From Trueperella abortisuis (GTDB lineage: Bacteria > Actinomycetota > Actinomycetes > Actinomycetales > Actinomycetaceae): a stretch of DNA of 64,000 nucleotides. Shown in pieces: positions 15,107 to 23,721 of this stretch. The position numbers and the translations under genes are program-made. Location: the NCBI RefSeq assembly GCF_030811095.1, contig NZ_JAUSQL010000001.1, positions 2,294,001-2,358,000 on the forward strand, written 5' to 3'. The notes under the pieces are model-generated. The model did not search any database, had not been told where the DNA came from, and worked only from the letters and a program-made list of their open reading frames with translations. Within the stretch, counting starts at the first letter, position 1; each line of letters opens with the position of its first letter.

Positions 15107-15679
15107 GTGCCGGTTCAAGTGCCCCAAACGTCTGCGATTCGCGCCTTGTTCCAGGAGCATCCCGAAGTTGGCACGGCTGGGAGTGTCGCCGCGCTCAGCA
15201 CCCTCTACTACGCCTTGCCCGATTTTCTCCGCCGCCGACCGCTCAGAATCGCGGCACGCGTGGGATGCATAGCTGCCATCACCGCCATCGCCACCCACGA
15301 GACGACGACGCGTCTCAACGACGACGACACCCTCACCCCCGACGCGCCCGCGCCCGAAAACCCGGAAAGCCCGGAAGACCCGAGCAGACCGGAAGACCCG
15401 AGCGGCCAGGAAAGCCCGGAAGACCCGGGCTTTCCGCAGAAGCCGATAGCGCTGGCCGGCATGATCGCCGCCGGCATCGCCGCGTTGGCGGGCTCAATTG
15501 CGCTCGATGCCGCTTTGGAGCGGAAAATCTTTGCTCGCGGCGAGCGCCGCCGCGCCGCTGGCGTCCGCCTGGCCCACACCCGGCAAGCCCTCTGGATCGG
15601 CCCACTGTCGGGCGTTGCCACGTATTTGTCATTGCGTGACGCCGATCGCGCGCTAGCTCGCTCCGCAGAAAACGACTGA
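15107..15679 (+). CDS. hypothetical membrane protein with Pro/Glu/Asp-rich loop
   Basis: A 190-residue protein with no recognised domain. Hydrophobic segments lie at about 24-38, 47-62, 115-135 and 160-178, with a long Pro-Glu-Asp-Ser loop (residues ~73-112) made of imperfect PEDPS/ESPED repeats. The GTG start is preceded by AAGGAGG at 8 bases, a strong site. The loop repeats are coded by 15- to 27-bp tandem DNA repeats, as elsewhere in this window. It stands alone between the divergent M20 gene and the convergent beta-helix gene. Confidence 0.65.
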   Translation: MPVQVPQTSAIRALFQEHPEVGTAGSVAALSTLYYALPDFLRRRPLRIAARVGCIAAITAIATHETTTRLNDDDTLTPDAPAPENPESPEDPSRPEDPSGQESPEDPGFPQKPIALAGMIAAGIAALAGSIALDAALERKIFARGERRRAAGVRLAHTRQALWIGPLSGVATYLSLRDADRALARSAEND

Positions 15680-15715
15680 GCGCCCGATCCGAATACGGCG
15701 ACAGGAAATAGGCGC

Positions 15716-17002
15716 CTACCTCTGATCGTTCTCCGGGACGTCGCCGTCGATCTTCGTCGCTACTGAGCCGGAACCGCTCGCCGTCACCTCGCCAAGCGAG
15801 AGCTCCCCGATCGATCCACCTTCGAGGACCTCGAAGGTCACAAGATCGGCGCCCCCGGTCGCCACCGTCCCACCGACCTTGAGGGAGGCCACCTCCGCGC
15901 CGGGCTTGATGGAGACCGCCGTCGCCTTCAGCTTCATTTGCACGCCCTTGACGAGGCTCATGCCCTCGCCGCCCGTCGTGCGCACGTCACCACGCACCAC
16001 GATGGGGCCCGTCGGCTTCGAGACCTGGATGCCAATAGCGCCGTCGCCATGGGTGGTGATGGAATCGAAGGTCGCCGATTCTACCGAGCCATCGTAGACG
16101 TTGAACCCGCGGGCGCCCAGGCCCGTCGTCGCAATTGGGGCGTTAATCTCGAGGCGGCCCATCTGACCAAAGTTGACGAAACCGATACCGGAGGCACCCG
16201 TGGTTGTGACCGGGGCGTTCGCCACCCACTCCAGGGTCTTGCCCCACAGGTCAAGCGCCATGTCATTCGCGCCGTGAGTGACCGTCGCGCCATTGTTCTC
16301 GACGCGATCGACGACGGCTCCGCCGAGGACGAACACGGCTCCAGTGATCTTGTCACCCGTGCCCTGCACGATACCTCCGTCGGTGATGACCGTGCCGGTT
16401 TCGAGCACGTCCGCGCGCAGAGCACCGCCAGTCAGCTTGCCCTCGCGATCCGTGTAGCCGTCGAGGAAGACGCCCGATCCGCGGACCGGCGTCAGCGGCG
16501 TGCCGATGTTGATGCCCTTGAGGGTGGCAGTGAACTCCGTGTCAGCATCCGGCTGCAGATTCCACAGCGTCAAGCCGCCCTGGAGCACGTCGACTCCAAA
16601 GCCGTGCGGCTGACGGGAACGCCCGCGTACGTCGGCCGCCTTGACGTGCACCTGATCTGCCTCCACGCGGATCCTGCGCAGGTTGTCGTCAGCCACAAGG
16701 TAGATCTGGCCAACCGTCGTCACATTGTGCAGGACGAGAGTTCCGGCGTCGTCGATACTTGTGTCGTTATAGACGGCGACCTCGTAGTCGACCGTCGTGA
16801 TTGTGATGTCCTTGAGCGCATTGTTCCTTGTCAGCCGAACACCTTTCCCGGTGAACTCGAGCGTTCCTCCTGACAGGGTGGCGCCCTCGGGGAGGGTGAT
16901 GGAGGGGGAGCCGGCAATGGTGCCCTCGACACGAATGTCCATGAAACCGTCTGCGATGGCGTTGGCGAGTTCGTCTGCGGTTGACACTGTTATTGCACTC
17001 AT
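15716..17002 (-). CDS. right-handed beta-helix (pectin-lyase-like) repeat protein
   Basis: A 428-residue, Gly/Thr/Val-rich protein built of repeated short strands such as 'ITDGGIVQGTGDKITGAVFV', 'GASGIGFVNFG', 'GDGAIGIQVS' and 'IVVRGDVRTTGGEGMSLV', the pattern of parallel beta-helix folds. The N-terminus (TADELANAIADGFMDIRVEG) is the cap strand seen in pectin-lyase-like proteins. There is no signal peptide, lipobox or membrane segment, so it is predicted to be cytoplasmic or exported by an unknown route. No catalytic residues of a polysaccharide lyase are recognisable. GAAGGAAG precedes the ATG. The stretch upstream (17003-17233) contains a compact hairpin but no gene. Confidence 0.65.
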   Translation of the reverse strand: MSAITVSTADELANAIADGFMDIRVEGTIAGSPSITLPEGATLSGGTLEFTGKGVRLTRNNALKDITITTVDYEVAVYNDTSIDDAGTLVLHNVTTVGQIYLVADDNLRRIRVEADQVHVKAADVRGRSRQPHGFGVDVLQGGLTLWNLQPDADTEFTATLKGINIGTPLTPVRGSGVFLDGYTDREGKLTGGALRADVLETGTVITDGGIVQGTGDKITGAVFVLGGAVVDRVENNGATVTHGANDMALDLWGKTLEWVANAPVTTTGASGIGFVNFGQMGRLEINAPIATTGLGARGFNVYDGSVESATFDSITTHGDGAIGIQVSKPTGPIVVRGDVRTTGGEGMSLVKGVQMKLKATAVSIKPGAEVASLKVGGTVATGGADLVTFEVLEGGSIGELSLGEVTASGSGSVATKIDGDVPENDQR

Positions 17003-17044
17003 GATTACTTCCTTCAGTTGAGCTGGATTCCCAGAAATATTGAA

Positions 17045-17065
17045 CGGTAGGAGGTGCTCCTACCG
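17045..17065. promoter_or_regulatory. short perfect hairpin upstream of the beta-helix gene
   Basis: CGGTAGGAG-gtg-CTCCTACCG is a 9-bp perfect palindrome 43 bp before the beta-helix start. It would be in the 5' leader or promoter of that gene, so operator or mRNA structure are both possible. Confidence 0.4.
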
Positions 17066-17233
17066 ACGAAATGGGAAGTGGCGTCACTTTATTCCCAGCA
17101 GTGGCAGTCCTCCGCCACCCGCAAATATGAACCGGCTCACTTACCGTGCGCTAGCGCAGGTGATACGTTCAAGACGCCCCGCCCAGGTTAGCTCCATCGC
17201 GGGCGTGTAAGCTCCGTCCGGCAAAGGTTCCCC

Positions 17234-17875
17234 ATGACACTGACATTGACACGCGGTATTCACGCCGCGCTCACGATCACGTCGGGCTCCACAACACTCG
17301 TCGTCGACCCCGGCGCCTTCGGCTTTCCCGCCTCTGTTGCAAGCGCTGACGCGGTGCTCGTGACGCACGACCATTTCGATCACGTCGACGTCCCGGCCCT
17401 CGCTGGCGCCCTCGACGACAATCCCGACCTCCGCGTCTACACTCCGACCCAGCTCAACCTTGATACTCACGCCGATCGGCAGACCCTCGTCAGCGAGGGG
17501 GACGAGTTCATGGTGGGTGACATAAGCGTTCGCGTCATCGGGCGCGAACAAGCCACAGCCAGCGTCGACGACGACGTCATCGTCAACGTCGGATACCTCG
17601 TCGCGGGCCTTGTCCTCCACCCGGGCGACGCTCGCCCGGAGATCAAGGGCCTTGACACCCTTATCGTTGCCCTCGCGGCACCGTGGCAGAACACCCCGCA
17701 ACTCGAGGAATACCTGCGCGCGGTGACGCCCGCGCGCGTCATCGGGCTCCACGACGGCACACTCAATGATCTCGGCCGCGATTTCGGCCAGAAGACCCTC
17801 GCCCGCATCGCCCGCAGCTACGGGGGCGAGGCGATCAGCCTTGATCCCGGAGAGTCGGTCACGCTGCCGCGCTAA
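17234..17875 (+). CDS. metallo-beta-lactamase-fold hydrolase (UlaG-like)
   Basis: A 213-residue single-domain MBL-fold protein. The metal motif THDHFDHVD (HxHxDH) lies at residues ~49-57 after 'LVVDPGAFG', and a later His ('GLHDG', ~177) can complete the binuclear site. The small size and 'TTLVVDPG' start are typical of UlaG-like or L-ascorbate-6-phosphate-lactonase-like members; the substrate cannot be read from sequence. AAAGG precedes the ATG. The acetyltransferase gene follows 71 bp downstream on the same strand. Confidence 0.8.
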   Translation: MTLTLTRGIHAALTITSGSTTLVVDPGAFGFPASVASADAVLVTHDHFDHVDVPALAGALDDNPDLRVYTPTQLNLDTHADRQTLVSEGDEFMVGDISVRVIGREQATASVDDDVIVNVGYLVAGLVLHPGDARPEIKGLDTLIVALAAPWQNTPQLEEYLRAVTPARVIGLHDGTLNDLGRDFGQKTLARIARSYGGEAISLDPGESVTLPR

Positions 17876-17946
17876 GCACCGCCGGCGATCAACCGAGACC
17901 GTGAGCACACCGGGAACAAGCGCCGAACGCACGGCGTTCACCCAGC

Positions 17947-18531
17947 ATGACTCACATTTCTGATACCACAAACGGTTCGATCACCGTCCGCCCCATGGCC
18001 GAGGCCGACATCGACGCAGTCGCCAAGATCTACGCAGCCAATGCCCGCGATGCTCTGAGCCCTGATGAGCGCGCCAAGCAGGGCTTCGTTCAGGGACGCA
18101 TGAGCCCCGAGCGTCTCCGCTCCTTCACCACTGGCGGATCCGGATTCGTCGCAACCGACGGCGAGGAGGTTTTTGCCGCGACCGTCATCCACGCCCCCGA
18201 CGCCTTCACCGGCAAACCTAGCGCACAGCGTCCGGGCGAGAGCCCGGCAGCGCGCACGGTGGAGCTGGCTCAGGCCGCCCGCCTCGACTCCCCCGTGCTC
18301 TACGGCCCGAGCGTCGTCGCCGAAAACTATCGCGGCCGCGGCGTCCTGCGGCAACTCGTCGAGGCGGTTGCCGACGAGGCGCAAACGAAGGGCTACTCGC
18401 ACCTCCTGGCGTTCATGGAGGACGAGAACGCACCGTCATTCGCCGCTCACGAACGCCTCGGTTTCCTCCCCCTCGGCGGCTTTCGGGTTGAGGATCGCGA
18501 CTACCAGGCTGTCATGCTCCCCCTCGCCTGA
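17947..18531 (+). CDS. GNAT-family N-acetyltransferase
   Basis: A 194-residue protein with the GNAT core: 'ITVRPMAEADIDAVAKIYAA' at the start, the acetyl-CoA loop 'VVAENYRGRGVLRQLVEAV' (RGxG-type, ~115-135) and a terminal 'AAHERLGFLPLGGF' strand/helix. The acceptor substrate is unknown. The ATG at 17947 has only a weak ribosome site, but the homology starts within 15 residues of it. It may be transcribed with the MBL-fold gene upstream. The stretch 18532-18624, up to the convergent LytR_C gene, shows no gene. Confidence 0.8.
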   Translation: MTHISDTTNGSITVRPMAEADIDAVAKIYAANARDALSPDERAKQGFVQGRMSPERLRSFTTGGSGFVATDGEEVFAATVIHAPDAFTGKPSAQRPGESPAARTVELAQAARLDSPVLYGPSVVAENYRGRGVLRQLVEAVADEAQTKGYSHLLAFMEDENAPSFAAHERLGFLPLGGFRVEDRDYQAVMLPLA

Positions 18532-18624
18532 GCTCCGCGCGTCGTCGACCCCGCGACGTTGCGCCCGCGGGGATCCTCGCCCGGCCTCTGGCCTGCGGCG
18601 CCGCCGATACCCCACGCTGAACGT

Positions 18625-19200
18625 CTAGTCCTGGAAGGTATCGAGCGGGACGCAGCCCTCAGCGGGTTCCATCGCCGCCACGAGCTGCTCCTCGGTCGGG
18701 GCGGCAACGAGGTCCGAGTACCCCTCGCCCAGCACCACGTCCACGACCTCAGTGGTGATATTGGGGTCGATGTGCACCTGGGCCTCGGGGAAGAAGGCCC
18801 GCAGGGTGTAGGCGTTGGTCACGCCGTTGAGGCTCGAGTAAAGGCGCACCGGCTCGGTGACCTCCTCCCCGCCCCAGTTCGCCGTCTCCGACACGGAAAC
18901 CCCTGCCGCCGACAGCGACGACGCCACGCTGCTTGCCAGCCCGGTGCGGGTGGTGGCGTTGTAGACGTTCGCGGTGATCGTGGCGGGATCGACGTGCTCC
19001 GCGCCGTCGATCGGGCACACGACGGCGTCCGTGTCCGGCGGCCTTGAAAACTCTCGCTCGAACGGGAAGGGCAGCAGCCCCGACCACGTCAGCGTCCCCA
19101 ACACAAGGAGCACCGCCATGACGGCGATGATTGAGCCGAAGATGACAGTCTGGCGTTGCTGCGTGTGCTTGCGGTACTCCGCGCGGGCGTTAGAACTCAC
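18625..19200 (-). CDS. LytR C-terminal-domain membrane protein
   Basis: A 191-residue protein: a short cytoplasmic basic N-terminus, one membrane helix (about residues 20-42, 'TVIFGSIIAVMAVLLVLGTL'), and an extracytoplasmic LytR_C domain from ~75 with 'ANVYNATTRTGLASSVASSL', 'GVSVSETANWGGEEV' and 'AFFPEAQVHIDPNIT'. LytR_C domains accompany the LytR-CpsA-Psr cell-wall ligases; this protein lacks the catalytic LCP domain, so an accessory envelope role is inferred. It starts with GTG. The neighbour 19339-20706 on the same strand is a uracil permease, with no clear functional link. The gap 19201-19338 holds nothing recognisable. Confidence 0.8.
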   Translation of the reverse strand: MSSNARAEYRKHTQQRQTVIFGSIIAVMAVLLVLGTLTWSGLLPFPFEREFSRPPDTDAVVCPIDGAEHVDPATITANVYNATTRTGLASSVASSLSAAGVSVSETANWGGEEVTEPVRLYSSLNGVTNAYTLRAFFPEAQVHIDPNITTEVVDVVLGEGYSDLVAAPTEEQLVAAMEPAEGCVPLDTFQD

Positions 19201-19338
19201 CCGTCCAATCTAGCGGATATCACCGGCCTCGCGCACGAATCTTAGGGGTACTGAGGGATGACGACGACGCCCGAGCCCGCGCGCCCCGCCTGGCGGTGGG
19301 TGCGGGCGACCAGACGCCCCCCACCGCCAGGGAACGCG

Positions 19339-20706
19339 TTAGAGCTTCGGCTCCCGGTTGAGAGCGCCGGGCTCCAGCTCGGCGCCGGCCGGCGCGGAGG
19401 CGGGAGTGGCGGGCTCGATCGTCGTGCCGCGCCAACGCGAGAGAGCGCGCATCGCGTGGTAGATGACGATCGCGGCAAACGAACCAAGCGCGATGCCCTC
19501 GAACGTCATGGAACCCCAGTGCCAGGTGTAGTTCGCGATCGCGATCACCATCGCCACGGCGGCCGTGTTGAGGTTGACCGGGTCGGAGAAATCGACGCGG
19601 TTTTGGACCCAGATGCGGACGCCCAGCATACCGATCATGCCGTACAGGACGGTGGCGGCGCCGCCGAGCACCCCCGGCGGGATGGTGGCGATGAGCTGAC
19701 CGAACTTGGGTAGCATCGACAGCCCGAGCGCGATGAACGCCGCGATGACATAGGCAACCGTCGAGTACACGCGGGTCGCGGCCATCACTCCGATGTTCTC
19801 CGCGTAGGTGGTGGTGCCGGAGCCGCCGCCCGAGCCAGCGAGCATGGTTGAGACGCCGTCGGCGAAGAGCGCCCGACCGGTGATGTCGTCGAGGTCCTGG
19901 CCCGTCATCGCAGAAACGGACTTCACGTGGCCGACGTTCTCCGCGATGAGCACGAGCACCACGGGCACGAACAGGCCCAAGAGGGTGACGTCAAAGTCGG
20001 GGGCGCGGAAGTGCGGCGCGCCCACCCAGCCGGCGGACGAGATCGCGTCGAAGCTCACCTCGCCGCGCAGCACCGCCGTAATGTAGCCGACCACCACGCC
20101 GATAAGGATCGACAGGCGCCCGATGATTCCCTTGAATAGCACCGTGACCAGCAGGATCGTCACGATCGTCACGACGGCTGTGACCGGCGCCTGCTGCACG
20201 TTCCCCCACGCGGCCGGCGCGAGGTTGAATCCGATGAGCGACACGATCGCGCCCGTCACGATCGGCGGCATGAGCTTGTCAATCCATCGCGCTCCCGCGA
20301 AGTGCACGACGACGCCGACCAGCGCCAGCGCCGCACCCGCCGCGATCACGCCACCCTGGGCGAGGGAGGCCTTCGCGGCGTCGACCGGCGCTCCCCCGCC
20401 GGCCACATACCCGGTGACCGCCCCGATCGGCGCGATGAGCGCAAACGAGGAGCCGAGGTAGGAGGGCAGGCGGCCCGCCGTGATAAGCAGGAAGAGGACC
20501 GTGCCTACGCCGGTGAAGAAGAGGGTGGTCGACGGATCGAACCCGGTGAGCAAGGGTACTAAAAAGGTGGCCCCAAACATGGCCACCACGTGTTGTGCGC
20601 CGATGCCGAACGTAATCGGCCACGACAGTCTTTCGTTTGGAAGAACAACCTCCCCCGGCGCGATCGAATGTCCATCGCCGTGGAGCTTCCATGTAAATCT
20701 AGCCAT
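19339..20706 (-). CDS. uraA: uracil/xanthine permease (NCS2 family)
   Basis: A 455-residue integral membrane protein with ~14 hydrophobic segments, of the nucleobase-cation symporter-2 family. Characteristic stretches are 'GIGAQHVVAMFGATFLVP' in helix 1 (QH motif), 'GSSFALIAPIGAV' near helix 3, and 'ENVGHVKSVS' with the substrate-binding Glu followed by 'AGSGGGSGTTTYAENIGVMA', the NCS2 signature region. It imports uracil or another nucleobase with protons. I chose ATG 20706, with TGGAGG 7 bases upstream. Its promoter region (20707-20843) contains a small hairpin (GTCTCA/TGAGAC near 20794-20813) that more probably terminates the upstream ASCH gene. Confidence 0.88.
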   Translation of the reverse strand: MARFTWKLHGDGHSIAPGEVVLPNERLSWPITFGIGAQHVVAMFGATFLVPLLTGFDPSTTLFFTGVGTVLFLLITAGRLPSYLGSSFALIAPIGAVTGYVAGGGAPVDAAKASLAQGGVIAAGAALALVGVVVHFAGARWIDKLMPPIVTGAIVSLIGFNLAPAAWGNVQQAPVTAVVTIVTILLVTVLFKGIIGRLSILIGVVVGYITAVLRGEVSFDAISSAGWVGAPHFRAPDFDVTLLGLFVPVVLVLIAENVGHVKSVSAMTGQDLDDITGRALFADGVSTMLAGSGGGSGTTTYAENIGVMAATRVYSTVAYVIAAFIALGLSMLPKFGQLIATIPPGVLGGAATVLYGMIGMLGVRIWVQNRVDFSDPVNLNTAAVAMVIAIANYTWHWGSMTFEGIALGSFAAIVIYHAMRALSRWRGTTIEPATPASAPAGAELEPGALNREPKL

Positions 20707-20843
20707 ACGAGCCTCCATTGAGTAAACGTCGAGGACCCGCGAATCCTGTTCACGACCCCGATCGATAGTACTCAGCCCCGGCGCATATCCGAAATCGTCT
20801 CACCATCCAATGAGACGCCCGCCCACGCCTCGGACTCGCGCGT

Positions 20844-21419
20844 TCAGCCGGCGTAGAGCACAGTGAAGAACTCGATCACCACGCCGCCAGCCGGGTCGAA
20901 GGCGTAGCCCAGTTCGGCGCCCTCGGACTGGAAGAACTGCTCGTGTTCGGCGCGCCAAGAGGGCAGATCCGCGGCACCCTCCGCGCGGGCGACATCCTGG
21001 CCCACCTCGTTAAACGGGACGACCTTGACCTCGGTGTTGCGTAGCAGCGCCCGTGGGCGCCCCTCCCCGTCGCAGAGGATCCACATGTCGTCCACACCCG
21101 GGAACGATTCGCCTTCCGTGCCGTAAGCGGCACTGTAGCTGCTGGTGGCCGTCTTCCGGCCCGCGATCACGAGCTCCGCCAGCTCGTTCGCAGCGCTCCG
21201 CGTCTCCCCGAATGCAAAGGCACCCGGGCGCAGGGAGACCAGATCGGTCTGCCCACCGACCGCGTCGATCGGGTTGAGCCGGCCCGCGATGATCGCGTGC
21301 GTCCAGAACGCCTCAAGATCCGCCTCGGCAGGCGCCAGCGGCGCGTCCATGCCGCCCGGCGCGGGCTGTTCGCCGAAGGCGTCGCCCACGCCCGACCCTC
21401 CTGGCTCCAATTCAGCCAT
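20844..21419 (-). CDS. ASCH-domain protein
   Basis: A 191-residue protein of the ASCH/PUA-like fold: 'FWTHAIIAGRLNP' at the start, 'ELAELVIAGRKTATSS' (the conserved RKTAT strand), 'WILCDGEGRPRALLRNTEVKVVPFNEV', and 'WRAEHEQFF' followed by 'VVIEFFTVLY' at the end. ASCH domains bind RNA; some are acetylcytidine amidohydrolases (YqfB), so an RNA- or nucleoside-linked function is likely but not proven. The ATG at 21419 overlaps the stop of the upstream gene by 8 bases (ATGGCTGA), showing translational coupling. About 40 residues of low-complexity N-terminus precede the domain. Confidence 0.8.
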   Translation of the reverse strand: MAELEPGGSGVGDAFGEQPAPGGMDAPLAPAEADLEAFWTHAIIAGRLNPIDAVGGQTDLVSLRPGAFAFGETRSAANELAELVIAGRKTATSSYSAAYGTEGESFPGVDDMWILCDGEGRPRALLRNTEVKVVPFNEVGQDVARAEGAADLPSWRAEHEQFFQSEGAELGYAFDPAGGVVIEFFTVLYAG

Positions 21420-22683
21420 GGTTCTCCTGCCAGTTATGCATCCGCTTCCACGTGTCGATCTCGTTCTGCTTCTGCCGCACAAGTTCCGCGGCATACGCGG
21501 TAGTCAAAATGCGCGTCAAACCGGAGACGACGACGCCCCCGCCGACCAGCGCCCGCATCCTCCACGACATTCCACGCCCGGACCTACCGAATGCCGAGGC
21601 CAGCATCGCCCCGCCAACCGCTGCCTGCGCGGCGGAAGTGAATGCCACGGCCCACGGGCGCTCCAGGTACACCTTGCGGTATACCCCGGCCACGTTCGGT
21701 TCGACGAAGCCCTCGCCCGCCAGCTCGAAAGCGAGCCGATCCTCGAAGGCCGCGCCCGCGCTGCTCGGCTCAAAGAGCCGCGAGTTCGGGATCTGCGCCA
21801 GTTCGCCGGTGCCCTCCAGCACGTCGGCCACCTCGCCGGGCAAGCCAAAGGCGTCAACGAGCGCCCGCGGCCCCTCCTCGCTACACAAGGCCGCGCGGAT
21901 GTCACCGAAACGGGCCGCGATCACGTCGGCCACCATCTTGCGGGCAACCGCGCCGGCGCCCGTCTCATCCACCACGAACTCATAGGCCTCCGAGTCAGGA
22001 TCGATCCACGGGAAGACAGGTAGCTCCCCGCTCCAATCCCACGTCAGATACGAGTTATCCCGGCGCACGTACAGGGTCGGATTCTCCTCCACCTTCCCCG
22101 CAGACACCATGATCTGAAACGACGGGCGCGGGAAAATCTGGCGCACCGAATCGAGGCTCGACTTAGCCACCATCACCAGCGCCTCGCCCAGCTTGGACAC
22201 GGCCATCGGCTCGTCCTCCGCCTTGACGATACCCGGCACCTCCGACAGCGGCAGGTCGATGATCACGAGCATCGCGCCCTCACGGTCGAAAGCGGCGTCG
22301 TGGATCTCGGCGTCGCTGGTAGGACCCTCATCGTCAACGTCCTCCGCCAGCGCCTCATCCGAGATGTCAACCGAGCCAAGATCAATCGGGCCATGGGCGA
22401 CCGTGCCATCCAGGTCAACCTCCACCTTGCGCAACCGCTCCGAGAGCTGCTCCACCAGGTCATTGACCGAGCGCCCCCGGAAGACCATGCCCGCCTCGTC
22501 CAACGTGGCTATGCGACGACGCCGGCCCCCGACGGCCACCTCAAACGTGTAGCCACCCTCGCCGTCCGGCTTTCCGCGGCCAAGAATACGTTCCTCAGCG
22601 AAAAACGCCTCAATGTCCGCGTCCGTCACAAGCGTCTGGTCGAGCCTGTGGATATGCCCGTGAACTGTTCGCCACGATGCCAT
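21412..22683 (-). CDS. hypothetical actinobacterial protein
   Basis: A 423-residue protein with no domain I can name. The first ~70 residues read like a small alpha/beta module ('HGHIHRLDQTLVTDADIEAF', 'GGRRRRIATL'), then an acidic stretch, a central region 'LYVRRDNSYLTWDWSGELPV', and a C-terminal part with two weak hydrophobic segments (~340-360, ~375-395) ending in a charged helix. It may be membrane-associated through the C-terminus. It is coupled to the ASCH gene by an 8-base overlap, so the pair should be expressed together. Some relation to the SseB/YbjN-like fold is conceivable but unproven. Confidence 0.65.
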   Translation of the reverse strand: MASWRTVHGHIHRLDQTLVTDADIEAFFAEERILGRGKPDGEGGYTFEVAVGGRRRRIATLDEAGMVFRGRSVNDLVEQLSERLRKVEVDLDGTVAHGPIDLGSVDISDEALAEDVDDEGPTSDAEIHDAAFDREGAMLVIIDLPLSEVPGIVKAEDEPMAVSKLGEALVMVAKSSLDSVRQIFPRPSFQIMVSAGKVEENPTLYVRRDNSYLTWDWSGELPVFPWIDPDSEAYEFVVDETGAGAVARKMVADVIAARFGDIRAALCSEEGPRALVDAFGLPGEVADVLEGTGELAQIPNSRLFEPSSAGAAFEDRLAFELAGEGFVEPNVAGVYRKVYLERPWAVAFTSAAQAAVGGAMLASAFGRSGRGMSWRMRALVGGGVVVSGLTRILTTAYAAELVRQKQNEIDTWKRMHNWQENHG

Positions 22684-22743
22684 GTCGCCTCCTTCGCCGG
22701 TCTACTTTCGTTTCTCAGCCTATCGCAGGCCTCCGACAGAATT

Positions 22744-23721
22744 TTAGACCTGCACGTCTTTTCGATCGGAATCAATCTGGTAGAGCGCAATCCCGGTGGC
22801 CACCGCCGCGTTCAACGACTCCGTGGCCGAATCGATCGGGATGGAGACGATGAGGTCGCACGTCTCACGCACGAGCCGCGACAACCCGGCCCCCTCCGAC
22901 CCCGTCACCAGCACCACCGGCACGTCCGCCATACCCGCGTGGGCGACGTCGACGTCGCCGTCCCCCGCGAGACCCAACACGAAATATCCCTGCTCCTTGA
23001 GCCAGCTCAGCGAACGAACCAGGTTCGTCTCCCGCGCGACCGGCAGTCGTGCCGCCGCCCCCGCCGAGACCTTCCACACCGTCGCATTCACCGACGCCGA
23101 CCGCCGCTCCGGGATGAGCACGCCATCGGCGCTAAAGGCCGCCGCCGAGCGCATGACCGCACCCAGGTTGTGCGGGTCCGTCACCGAATCCAGCGCAACA
23201 ATGAGGCCGGGCCTCCCCGCGCGCTGCCCGATCGCCACCAGCCGCTCCACGTCCACATACTCATACGGGGGCACCTCGATCGCGATACCCTGGTGAACCG
23301 CGCCGCCCGTCATCATGTCAAGCTCCGTGCGCGTGACCTCCACGATCGCCGTACCGGCGTCCATCGCGGCGCGGGCGACCTCGGCCACCCGCTCGTCGTG
23401 AGACATCGCCCCCACAAGGAACACCCGCTCATACGGAATCCCAGACTGGACGGCCTCGTAGACCGGGTTGCGGCCCGCGACCAACTCGTATCCCTCCGGC
23501 TGGTGCAGGTGACCGCGCAGCTTCGGCCCTTCGGCGCGCTTCGCCGCCGCCTCACGCTCGATCTTCTTCTTGTAGGCAGGGTGGTAGGTGCGGTCCTCCG
23601 CCTTCGGGGTCGGGCCCCTGCCCTCCAGCCGCTTGCGGGAGTGCCCGCCCGTTCCCTTGCCGCTGCCCTTGCGGGTGTTCTTGCGCACGGCCCCCGGCCG
23701 CCCGCGATGAGTTTTAGCCAA
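22744..23721 (-). CDS. rlmB: 23S rRNA (guanosine-2'-O)-methyltransferase RlmB
   Basis: A 325-residue SpoU-family methyltransferase that modifies a conserved guanosine in 23S rRNA. After a basic, Lys/Arg/Gly-rich N-terminal extension (~70 residues) come the substrate-binding domain ('[13 protein letters not shown]') and the trefoil-knot SPOUT domain with motif 1 '[17 protein letters not shown]', '[13 protein letters not shown]' (motif 2) and '[20 protein letters not shown]' (motif 3). All catalytic motifs are present. The start is TTG, overlapping the cysS stop by 8 bases, as in other actinobacteria where cysS-rlmB form an operon. The basic tail is common in this lineage. Confidence 0.93.
   Translation of the reverse strand: MAKTHRGRPGAVRKNTRKGSGKGTGGHSRKRLEGRGPTPKAEDRTYHPAYKKKIEREAAAKRAEGPKLRGHLHQPEGYELVAGRNPVYEAVQSGIPYERVFLVGAMSHDERVAEVARAAMDAGTAIVEVTRTELDMMTGGAVHQGIAIEVPPYEYVDVERLVAIGQRAGRPGLIVALDSVTDPHNLGAVMRSAAAFSADGVLIPERRSASVNATVWKVSAGAAARLPVARETNLVRSLSWLKEQGYFVLGLAGDGDVDVAHAGMADVPVVLVTGSEGAGLSRLVRETCDLIVSIPIDSATESLNAAVATGIALYQIDSDRKDVQV

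Noticed and set aside
15938..16873. 311-codon open frame antisense to the beta-helix gene
   Set aside because: The minus-strand gene has clear beta-helix repeats and a ribosome site; the plus frame has neither.
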